Assembly (NCBI GenBank): GCA_033439255.1
Contig: CM065880.1
Span: 1,178,001 to 1,242,000, forward strand
From: Hericium rajendrae
Taxonomy: Eukaryota; Basidiomycota; Agaricomycetes; Russulales; Hericiaceae
Length of the DNA: 64,000 nt
Direction of reading: 5' to 3'
Notes under the pieces: generated by a model
Databases searched by the model: none
The model's input: the letters and a program-made list of their open reading frames with translations, nothing else
What the model was told of the DNA's origin: nothing
Part shown: one piece after another, positions 55,679 through 64,000 of the stretch
Layout of the letters: each line of letters opens with the position of its first letter
How positions within the stretch are numbered: the first letter of the stretch is position 1
Translations under genes and position numbers: made by a program

Positions 55679-57661
55679 ATGGCGACTATACTACCCTCCC
55701 CTCCCAATCGATTCTTACTGAATCCAAAGTTCGAAGGATACGTATTAGATCCTATTCCGCAAGATGAAGTGACTGCTGTTCATCATCTAGTATATCGACC
55801 GAACCAGGTCACTGCGTCTGGCGGAGCGCCTATTTCATTCCAAGAAGTGGAAAGCCGGGTTCGTTTCAATCATCTCGCCATAGATCCAGACGCACAAAAG
55901 GCTGCTTATGTTGATTCCGAGCTCAGAATTGTGTTAACTGAATTAAATCCTGTATGTTCGAGCACAGTAATCCGTGTCGCTGCAAACCTCCTAATGGGAT
56001 CTTTCCGCCAGGTAACACTTGTACCGTCCTTCCGAATAGCATACCAGCTCCCACAATCCATGGAAACTTCAGAAGCACCGAAATATCAGAACGATTACCC
56101 GTCCATTGTTTTCCTTACCTCTCAATTTGCGTTTGTCTCCGACGGGCATGGACTGCTGTATGCATTGGATCTCTCATCTGATGAGGATCCTCTTCGGGGA
56201 ACGTTCGACCTTCCTGTGGACGTGGACCCGGCTTTGTCTCCGAAGTCTCCTCCGTTCCGCTTACACTCGGTCGCACAGACATCGGATGATACCGCTGTCG
56301 TCATACTATCTACCAAACGTCACGGACAACCCCATCCCTCGGAGTCATTCTTAAAGCCGCCTCCCGCCGAATTCGACATCTACGCCGCCGAATTCAGCCT
56401 GCCTATCTCTCCTGCGAGCGACGAAATTGTGACCATGACGATCAAATGGCACCGACACGGGACCTCTGTACCATCCTTCGTTTCCTACGACCCTTCGCTC
56501 AAATCATTTCTTTTGGCTGGTCCCTCCTCTTATCTGACGGAAGATAAGCCTATGGAGGACATGCCCGTCGATTCAGAAGAGACAATCGTCACATTCAACG
56601 AGACCTCGGAGCCCTCGGTGCCCGCTCTAGCCCCACAGACCACCCTCCCATCCGAAGACGAGCCCAAACTCCCGCCATATGCATGGACCCAGGAGCTTGG
56701 CGAAATCACGCTTAGCTTCCCCCTCCCCGCCGACACCGACGTCAGCAAGATCAGCATCGTTTTCTCTCCTTCGAGCGTCAAGTTCGCGCACCTCGGCGCT
56801 TTGGCCGATGCATCGCTGCTCCTCCGCTACTCGGGCGTCGAGCTGTGGGACCAGATCGTCCCGACTACGAGTTTCTGGACCTGGGATGCGGAGGCGTCGC
56901 CCAAGTACGGCCTGCTCATGCTGTACCTGCAGAAGCGGAACGAGGGGACGCGGTGGCTGCAGGTTTTCTCGGACTCGCCCGATGTACCGGAGGTCCCCGA
57001 GACCGTCGATCCCTCCGAACTGACCAAGATGCTCGAGCTGATGGAGAAGTATACGTCCGGTGCGCCAGAGAGAGGAGCGGTCGAGTTTGCCAGAAGACCG
57101 AGTCTGTCGAGCGTCGAGGGCGAGGCGGACGAAACAATCGACGAGGCCGTGGGACGGGCGCTGTATCTCACGTGGATTGGAGAGGACGGTGGCACCCCGT
57201 TGTGGGTGCCGCCCAAAGGTGCAGACACACCCTTCCAGGTGCTATCGCTCCCAATGCCCGGCATCCGGCCACCGGCCGTTTCTCTGGTCATCAGGCGCGC
57301 CGTGGATGGCTTGGACTATACGCTGTTAACCGGTGGGGGTGCGCCTGTGTGGGCGCACACCGCCACGTATGCCGCACTGGCGTTCGTGCTGGCGTCGAAA
57401 GAGGACATGCGCTTCACATACCATGTGTCCCCTCAGGCGGTCCTCGCGTTCGAAAGCAGCAAGGGCAATTATGGCGGCCATGTATACATCTATCGGTTGG
57501 CGAAACCTGGCGAGCTCCACGCGAAGCAGGCCATTCTTAGTTTGGGCGATGGATCCGCTGGATCGGTACTAGGTGTGGGCGTTTTGAGGAATGGGCAGCG
57601 GCCTGTCGTCCTGTGTCTCTGCGAACAAGAGCTGGTAGTAATGCGGAACATATTGAACTGA
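55679..57661 (+). CDS. NudC domain-containing protein 1 (NUDCD1)-like
   Basis: Single-frame gene; ATG at 55679 gives MATILPSPPNRFLLNPKFEG. The N-terminal part is a beta-rich, propeller-like region (SIVFLTSQFAFVSDGHGLLY). A CS/p23-type domain lies in the middle: LPPYAWTQELGEITLSFPLP, ISIVFSPSSVKFAHLG. The C-terminal part (YTLLTGGGAPVWAHTATYAA, VLAFESSKGNYGGHVYIYRL) ends LCEQELVVMRNILN. CS-domain proteins of this type act as Hsp90 cochaperones. A 60-nt segment at 55952-56011 (GTATGT...CCGCCAG with a CTAAT branch motif) is a likely intron that is in frame and stop-free; removing it joins LTELNP to VTLVPSFRIAYQLP. The upstream in-frame extension lacks an ATG. Confidence 0.85.
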   Translation: MATILPSPPNRFLLNPKFEGYVLDPIPQDEVTAVHHLVYRPNQVTASGGAPISFQEVESRVRFNHLAIDPDAQKAAYVDSELRIVLTELNPVCSSTVIRVAANLLMGSFRQVTLVPSFRIAYQLPQSMETSEAPKYQNDYPSIVFLTSQFAFVSDGHGLLYALDLSSDEDPLRGTFDLPVDVDPALSPKSPPFRLHSVAQTSDDTAVVILSTKRHGQPHPSESFLKPPPAEFDIYAAEFSLPISPASDEIVTMTIKWHRHGTSVPSFVSYDPSLKSFLLAGPSSYLTEDKPMEDMPVDSEETIVTFNETSEPSVPALAPQTTLPSEDEPKLPPYAWTQELGEITLSFPLPADTDVSKISIVFSPSSVKFAHLGALADASLLLRYSGVELWDQIVPTTSFWTWDAEASPKYGLLMLYLQKRNEGTRWLQVFSDSPDVPEVPETVDPSELTKMLELMEKYTSGAPERGAVEFARRPSLSSVEGEADETIDEAVGRALYLTWIGEDGGTPLWVPPKGADTPFQVLSLPMPGIRPPAVSLVIRRAVDGLDYTLLTGGGAPVWAHTATYAALAFVLASKEDMRFTYHVSPQAVLAFESSKGNYGGHVYIYRLAKPGELHAKQAILSLGDGSAGSVLGVGVLRNGQRPVVLCLCEQELVVMRNILN

Positions 57662-57875
57662 GGGAAGGAATGAAGAGGGAAAGCACATTGAATTTATGTA
57701 GCACAATGGCTGATGGCATGTATTGATGAACAATCCTGGATACACTGGTATGAAAGACAGTAATCATGCAACATGAATAACTGTAAAACAATAGATAATA
57801 ACACGGCGTCGAAGGGGGACCCAAAGATGAAACAGAAACAGTCGAAGTGATACAGTAGCAGTAATTAACAGATGA

Positions 57876-59973
57876 TTATGCTTCAACTTGTGTCGGATGC
57901 TCTTCCCCGCCTTTGCTTGGCTCTGCGGACTCTGCCGCCTGGCCATTAGGTCTTTGCGAAGGGCCTCCTTCGCCGTCTGGTTTATGGTTCGCGGAACCTG
58001 AGGGCGCGTCCGCGGCGTCGCCTGATGCCTTCGATGCATCTTCGTCGTGTTCATCTAGCTTGAACTCGCCTTCCTCATCTTCACGCTCAAACTCGTCCAA
58101 GCGCTCCCTCAGCGCCTTCGTGACGTCAGGAGAGTCGGCTCTGAGATCGATGCCGCCGCTGAAGAGATTATTCTCCTGGCCGTCCATCTCCTCGTCGCTG
58201 TCGTCCTGCTCGAACATCAGCGTGCCGCTGTCGCTCATGATGCCAGAGCCCGGGTGAAAGGAGATGCCATTGGCCTGCAGGATGCTGAAGTGGTTCGGGT
58301 GCCCGATCGCATGGCTCTCGGTGTCGTGCGCGTCCTGACTCGCCCAGACGTCCCGCCGCCGGCGAAAATCCTGCAGCCGCCGCGGGTCGTAGATCTGCGG
58401 CAGCGTGTCCGGCGTGTCGAAGCCGTAGCGCGTCGCCATGCGCTCGCGCATCATCGCGTACCACTGTTCCTTGGTCTTGCCGTTGAGCAGCGCGATGATG
58501 AGGATCGTCATGTTGTCGCAGCCGATGCCCGCGCCGGACGACGTGTCGGGCGCGAGACAGAGCTCGCAGATGTTCTCGCAGATCTGGTGGAGCTCCTTGC
58601 CCTCGGACAGTTGAAGCCGCACTACGTCAACGCACTGCTGCGAGGACAAACAGTCCCAAATGCCTGTGGGGCTGTGCATTGAGCGTCGATCCCGAAGACG
58701 CATATAACGGTGCAATGCTTACCGTCGCACGCGAGGATCAGGAACTCGTCTTCGTCGGTGATCTGGTGCACGGTGACGTCCGGGTTCGCAGTGATGATCT
58801 GCTTCTCGGGCGTGAGAGAGTAGTTTTTCTTGTACTCAAAGTCGCCGAGTGCCCTCGCGAGCGCGAGATTGCCTGTGCGCGGCATGAATATCAGAACCAC
58901 GTCGCACGGTGGGGAAGGGAAACCGACCATTGACGCGTCCGAACTCAATGAATCCGCCCGCATTCACGATGCGGTTCTTCTCAACTGTAAAAGCGGTCAT
59001 GAGTCGTCGATTGCTAACGAAACGGGCGGATCTGACGCACTGTCGTTCTGCGGCTTGTGGTCGAAGCTGAGCGGCTTGCCTTCTCCCTTCACGCTTATTA
59101 CACTTCGCGAATCACCCGCGTTAGCCTGCGCATAGATGATGGTTGAAACATGAAAAGAGCACATAAGTATGCGGGACGCACGACATAAATTTTACCGTCC
59201 GCCGTGATCAAAGCTGCGACAGCAGTACAACCGGACGGGTCTCTAGTATATGTGCTGTCTAGAGCAAGAGATTGCGGGTTAAACTCGCGGAAAGACAAGG
59301 ACAAAATTTGGGGCGCACCGCTTAAGAGATCCTCATCCGTCCCCAAGAACGCCCTCTTCAGAGCCTCCTCGAGTTTATGCTCCCGGTATGCCTCTTCGTT
59401 GACCAGCCGTTTATGTACGTTTTGGCCTGCAAAACGGGCGACCGCGGAACCTGGGGGCCGAAATTTTATTTTGGCAGCACAAACTTAGAGCGGTGGACCG
59501 TACCGCCGTGCCCATCGTACACCGCAAAGAACGCGTTGCTGTTCTCGCTGTCACCCAAGCGCAAAGCCACGGTATGTGCGTCCTCCATGGCTGGCCAACA
59601 CGAGCAAAATGGAGTCAGAAGACATGAAATTCGGAAGCGCCCCGTCCAGAAAAATAGTGCAGGGTGCATTCAGACGGCCAAAATCCCAGACAAAGGAGAA
59701 GGGTTGAAGAGGTATAAGAATAGACGGGAACGCACTTATTCGCCATCCCTGCATTTCCGATACGCTGTACAAAAACCGCTCATCTCCACCCGACTCGGTA
59801 TGCTTGGTCGTGGCTACAAAGACAGTCGCATTGCACGCGAGGCGAGTGTGTTAGGCATACACATTCCAGGATCCACACACGACCCACATGGTACGGAAAG
59901 AGTTTGGCCCTGGGGTACGAGAGAGCGTCGGTGACATTTCTTATCAAATTGTCAAGGGCGCAGCACGCACCAT
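57876..59973 (-). CDS. PP2C-type Ser/Thr phosphatase, Ptc2/Ptc3-like
   Basis: Metal-dependent phosphatase that in yeast turns off stress and checkpoint kinases. The N-terminus [20 protein letters not shown] is built from three pieces: ATG alone (59971-59973), a 22-nt exon (59888-59909) and an exon starting at 59813; introns are 61 and 74 nt. [13 protein letters not shown] follows. PP2C motifs: [27 protein letters not shown] (metal Asp and DGHGG), [56 protein letters not shown] and [17 protein letters not shown] (final metal Asp). The acidic C-terminal tail ([20 protein letters not shown]) ends HPTQVEA at 57876. MGxxxS at the start is an N-myristoylation consensus. Motif order and tail match Ptc2/3. 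Confidence 0.88.
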
Positions 59974-60640
59974 GTCTGCTGCTTGGTTTTGCTTTGGCGA
60001 GAGTTACAGGCTGGGTCACTTTACGGCCGTTCTCGTGAGCTGTCGTGAGGTGGATTTTCGTAGACGGGGAGCAGGATGAGGATGGCGGGGACGCGCAGAC
60101 TGTACAGGTATGGTAGCACTCCGAATCTCCTGTTTGGTTCTGATTACGGCTGTGATAAGCAGCCTGGGGTTCGGGTCCAATACCGGCTGTGCGCCTACAA
60201 AAGTCGATACAAAGCACCTCATATCATCAATACATGATCATCGTATGCAGATGCTGTAATGTGAAGCTAGAAGATGGAAGGCTTAGGCACTTACGGCTCG
60301 GGGCACTCAAATTAAATGTCACTTCCAATACGAGCCGGAACACAAGCGATCACATTGGCTGAGATACCCGACGCTACTCGCTGCGAACCACAATGTTTTG
60401 AACTATGGGGAAATAAATATGTCGACCACCAAGGTGCTGTGGATAGAGGCGAACGCATAATACTGTACCAGGCGGCACAAATGGATCACAGGACGCCGAT
60501 GCATGCTGAATGTGATGCTAACGTAGTACAACAAGGCTGGGCTGTGACGGATGCTTCACATAGTGCAGAAGGTGCTGCAGTATAGGGAACTGTGTAACCG
60601 TAGAATCGATGACCGAAACATCGTGCAATGGGGGCGGTAG
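59974..60640. other. Gap between PP2C start and endosulfine stop
   Basis: About 0.67 kb with the PP2C promoter/leader and the endosulfine 3' flank, both on the minus strand. A plus-strand frame at 60316-60585 has no family features. No further feature was recognised. Confidence 0.4.
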
Positions 60641-61247
60641 TTAGGATTCGTCCGCCGCCACTTCGGTTTGAGCAGAGGGAAGAGATTCGACAAGTGGAGT
60701 CGTCTCGGCGTGGGCGAGCGCACTCTCGCGCACGGGGCTGGTGGAAGGATTATTGCAAGGAGAGACGGAGATGCCGCCCTGGTAGCTTGAAGGAGGGGAT
60801 GATGCGTGTGGGATGCTGTGGATGCAGATGACTGATGAGACACGCGATCTCAATGAGGCACGGACGAGACGTACTTCTCTGGGTTCGGGATTGCCGTACC
60901 TACGGCATTCTGCGGAGCCACGCCGGCCTTCGAAAGAGCGTAGTCGCCAGAATCGAAGTACTTACGATCCTAGATGCGATAACACGTTCCATGGCGAGAA
61001 GGATGCATTAGTCACCAAGTGCGATTGCGCCGCAGCAGGTCACCAACGTACCTTTTGCATCTTAGTGAGGACATTTTTGTGCGTCGGAAGCTTGCCGTAT
61101 AATCTGAAGAGCTTCTGCTCCTCGTCCGTGAGTTTCTGCAAGAGATCTTGATGAGCAACAGCAGCGGCGCGAGATGACAGGCTTGGGGAGGGGAAAGGAA
61201 GTAAGACGCACGCTGATATCGATCTTCTTGAGCTTTGCGGGATGCAT
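60641..61247 (-). CDS. Endosulfine (Igo1/ENSA-type PP2A-B55 inhibitor)
   Basis: Small phosphoprotein that, once phosphorylated by a Greatwall/Rim15-type kinase, inhibits PP2A-B55 to promote mitotic entry or quiescence. The start at 61247 gives MHPAKLKKIDIS; splicing joins KLTDEEQKLFRLYGKLPTHK and NVLTKMQK, then RKYFDSGDYALSKAG, which holds the invariant FDSGDY phosphosite. The next exon (APQNAVGTAIPNPE) joins NIPHASSPPSSYQGG and a variable tail ending SLPSAQTEVAADES with TAA at 60641-60643. Introns follow codon 12, QK and PE. Length, about 125 residues, and motif are typical of the family. Confidence 0.9.
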
Positions 61248-61789
61248 GGTGGATGAGGACGGCGACGACGGAAGAGCTGGAGGGCGAAGGGTGAAAGACG
61301 ATGGGGATGGTTTGCGCAACCCAAAGCCCAATTCACGACCGAGGCGAGCGTAGGCACCGATCCGGGCATGCCACAGCGGGGACGGGCGGACCTCCAATCT
61401 GTCAGTGACGTACGTACGCAGCGCAGTCACGCGCGACCGCCGGGAGCGGAGTGGCAGAGGTCTGTGGACCGCTGGCGGGGGCCCTGAGAGAATTGGAGGT
61501 GGAGTTGATCTGAGGACGGACACCCTCGCCGTCGCCGACCATCGTCCCCGTCGTCGTCGCCACCCTTCCCTTCCCGCCTCCCTCGTCGTCCCCGCCTGCG
61601 CTCATACAGGCCCAATTCGACAGATACCCTGGATAATGCAAGTTAGAGGGCTCGTCTTGCAGCCACCAAGCACGCCCCACGCATCATCCCCGTTAATCAT
61701 CTCCACTGCCCGCCGCGTCTAGACTTGACTGTCGCCCACGTTTCCAGCTCTACTTTATTCCATTTTGTCGTCGCTCTACCAGCTGTGCT
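61248..61789. other. Divergent promoter region
   Basis: About 540 bp between the start of the endosulfine gene (minus) and the plus-strand membrane-protein gene, so likely shared regulatory DNA. Frames are open on both strands because of base composition. A TTG-initiated frame near 61725-61800 looks like a signal peptide and may belong to the downstream gene. Confidence 0.4.
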
Positions 61790-63285
61790 ATGCCCTCTCC
61801 AGTCTCTCACCACACGCCCTGGCCAAGGCAGACTCCCCCGCCCGTCGATCTCTATCGCTCAAAACGCGACTTCGATCGTCGTCCGGTTTTTCCGAGGCAG
61901 ATTGTAGCCAACCAGTCTGGCGTTGGTACGTGCCGAGTCCTCGTTTAACCAGCTTCCTCCCTCCCTCGCCTCGCTTTTATCTTGCATTGGTCTTCTCTAT
62001 GCATATCAGCAACGTTCTCACACCTCCCATGTTTTACAGCCGAGGCAGAACAACAGTGTCTGTTCCTATCAGGCAACAATGTCATTTCCTGTTTCCCTAC
62101 CGAGAACACCGTCATTCCCCAGCACCAATGGGCAACGTTTGTCTGTACGTGCTGCGCTTTGGTTACGTCTCCGAGCTCTTCACGAACGTCTGTCTAGGGA
62201 ATACAAACCTGCCAGACATCACGCAAACGAACCTGGTCAACATCTATCTTTTCCATGGAGACTCGGGTCAGCAGATTCTCCAGATGCTCAATCACACGAA
62301 CCCTAGAGGCTTAGTGGGGTCCGTGACCGCACAAGTGAATGACTCGTGGTTCCCCGATGGCGGATTGGGTTGGTCAGGCAGCAACATCTCGTACCCCTAC
62401 TTTTGGGTCATTACACGAGCAGACGTAGGATTGGATGGCCGCCAGATCCCTCAGTCGACGTTTTCAGCCGTCCGTGCGTACCAGTCCTCATTGTCGCGCA
62501 TTCCTTAAGCTGATTATCTTGCAGAGACAACTTTTGCCGATGCAGTCACGTCCTCTCGCGCGTCCGCCTCGTCTGTTGCAGCCGCCTCATCATCTTCCGT
62601 GGCCGCGTCCCTCTCTTCTCAGTCCGTGCAGTCGAGTCTATCCGCGTCCACGGCAACAGCTAACCCTAATGGGACCGTCAGTCCGTCTCCCTCCTCAGCG
62701 ACTCCGTCTGGCAACCTTCAGTCCGATGGCGGATCCAATTTCCCTCACTGGGCGATTGCAGTCATTGTGGTCCTTGGTTTCCTAGCTATCGTTGCGAGTT
62801 GCGTTCTGATATTCCTCATTGCGCGCCGAATACGCCGCAGACGCGTCAGCTCGCGCAACTCCATGGGCTCCGCGTCACCAATGATGGCCAATGTGCAGTC
62901 TGGGCAAGGGCCCCAATCGCCGTTAATGGAGCAGGCTGGACAGCAGTCATCATTCGCCCGGGCGCCATCCCTTAATTCCCGAGATGGCGCCTCAACGGTT
63001 TCTCACACGCACTCCGCAGGTGATGCTGCCCCGTTCTCGGGTGCAGACGCGGCGATTATGGCCAACGCATTCCGACAGGCGCTTCGCAAACCTGATTTTG
63101 CTGCTCCTCCCATAGAAGAAGGCGAGAGCCCAGACACACAAGACCGGCACGACGCACAGCTGCTTAGCCGCGAGCTTGCCGAGGAAGGGCGAGATATCCG
63201 GAGCGTCAGCTCGTCAAGAGGTGTTAGAGTGGAGACTCTCAGTGATGGCGATGGAGAAGGGACTGTCCAGGACCATCCACGTTAA
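61790..63285 (+). CDS. Single-pass membrane protein with Ser-rich stalk, unknown function
   Basis: The ectodomain reads FPRQIVANQSGV, then after a GTACGT...TTACAG intron AEAEQQCLFLSGNNVISCFP and TENTVIPQHQWATFV, then after a second intron WNTNLPDITQTNLVNIYLFH, VGSVTAQVNDSWFPDGGLGW and GSNISYPYFWVITRADVGLD. A Ser/Ala-rich stalk (about 62540-62700) leads to one transmembrane helix, WAIAVIVVLGFLAIVASCVL, then RRIRRRR and a polar cytoplasmic tail ending DGEGTVQDHPR at 63283-63285. This type Ia layout with N-glycosylation sites (NDS, NIS) suggests a cell-surface sensor or wall-associated protein. The N-terminus is unsure: ATG 61790 gives no signal peptide, while a hydrophobic run in another frame (LFHFVVALPAVL, about 61755-61790) does. 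No name recognised. Confidence 0.7.
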
Positions 63286-64000
63286 CCATCACAAATAAAG
63301 TTCGGTCGTGCGCCGCTCGCTTTCGGTGTGCCGCTGCTTCTACTTCGCCTTCTTCCTTGCATCTGTTGACTCGTGGTTCTCTGGGTTTGTATCATTGGGC
63401 CTCATCATCTCACTACTTTCATACCTCTTTGCCTGCATTATAACCCCTGCCTTCTGACACTTGCCGTTCTCCGCGTGCGATGCCCTTTTTCCTCCTCATT
63501 ATCATCATCCCCTTTGTTGTCTAGTTACCCTTCATATGCTGTCCGGGCTTTCGTCCCCCTCTGGCCAGGCGTGGGGCATCACAATCGTTCATGGCATGGA
63601 CAGCATGGTCGCGCGCTGCTTCGGTAATATATTTTGCTACCCCGTCATGATGTCTACCACCCTCCTGTCGTACTCCACCAATCCTCACTTTTCCATGTTC
63701 GGGACCATGGAGCACTCACAATGCCATGCTCACAGTTGGCCGGACCGTTGCGGCGCATTTTGTCGAGGCGGTTTGGGCGTCGTGGGCGATGGATGGGAGG
63801 ACGGACTGTACTTTTGGACAGCATGCACATGCACCTGCACTCTTTCATCATGCATCGGACTCTTTTGTTTCATATGTTCCTCTGTTCCATACATTCCCAT
63901 ACATACTTACATCTTGGATATCCAAAACTCTAATAGTCAACCAACTAAGTGTTTTCTTTCCAACCGTTGCATTTTTATTGTGTTTTAACTATATGCTGTT
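63286..64000. other. 3' flank of membrane-protein gene to window end
   Basis: About 0.7 kb. Pyrimidine-rich at first (CTTCTACTTCGCCTTCTTCC), as in 3' UTRs. The long plus frame 63461-63988 is Cys/His/Ser-rich with no family features and is treated as chance. No further feature was recognised. Confidence 0.4.

Noticed and set aside
63461-63988. Plus-strand frame of 175 codons at the right edge
   Set aside because: Composition is biased by pyrimidine-rich 3' UTR-like DNA and no motif is visible.
1-64000. tRNA or rRNA genes, CRISPR arrays, LTR or other virus-like elements
   Set aside because: No tRNA-like internal promoter pair, rRNA segment, regular spaced array, long terminal repeat, reverse transcriptase or integrase motif was recognised on either strand. 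A covariance-model tRNA scan could still find one.

Overview
The window looks like chromosomal DNA of a basidiomycete fungus, most likely an Agaricomycete. Genes are dense, on both strands, GC-rich at third codon positions, and cut by many short GT-AG introns, mostly about 45-85 nt. Several encoded families fit this group: a SIN scaffold of the Cdc11/Nud1 type, a Dug2-type WD40-peptidase fusion, a KN-type homeobox gene, a lineage-expanded F-box family, and a tiny protein ending in RLRGGC...CCCF. I found no rRNA, tRNA, CRISPR array or retroviral/LTR element.

Left part (1-19.2 kb): a partial LigB-type dioxygenase running off the left edge, a DHX33/Dhr2-like DEAH-box RNA helicase, a zinc alcohol/formaldehyde dehydrogenase, an unresolved GC-rich stretch (7.1-9.0 kb), a TALE/KN homeobox factor, the large LRR scaffold Cdc11/Nud1, then a divergent pair of uncharacterised genes: an 89-residue Cys-tailed protein and a conserved 150-residue protein.

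Middle part (19.3-36 kb): a head-to-tail array of three microsomal-type epoxide hydrolases. The two leftmost copies also share their promoters, and the array's downstream end carries extra degenerate repeats. Then come the kinetochore gene NUF2, an unknown coiled-coil protein, a Dpb3/POLE4-like histone-fold protein and a mitochondrial NAD/nucleotide-type carrier.

Right part (36-64 kb): an F-box family with one intact member (47.8-49.6 kb), two broken members (36.3-38.6 kb and 39.0-41.0 kb) and one small relic (50.9-51.1 kb). They are interspersed with RPAP3 (an R2TP/Hsp90 cochaperone) and DUG2 (glutathione degradation). Two copies of a 60-61 bp MITE-like element sit in this family, and intact paralogues supply the empty sites. 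The window ends with an MFS sugar transporter, NUDCD1, a Ptc2/3-type PP2C phosphatase, the endosulfine Igo1/ENSA and a single-pass membrane protein.

Most genes are housekeeping: RNA processing, the mitotic exit/SIN pathway, the kinetochore, PP2A control by endosulfine, Hsp90 clients, glutathione turnover. No operon logic links them. The more novel signals are the Cys-tailed mini-protein, the MITE with its paired empty sites, a PP2C gene whose start codon is spliced off alone, a homeobox gene with an apparent 17- or 35-nt micro-intron, and the hydrolase segmental duplication. Gene ends are given as CDS limits. Introns were inferred by eye from splice motifs and reading frame; no transcript data were used.
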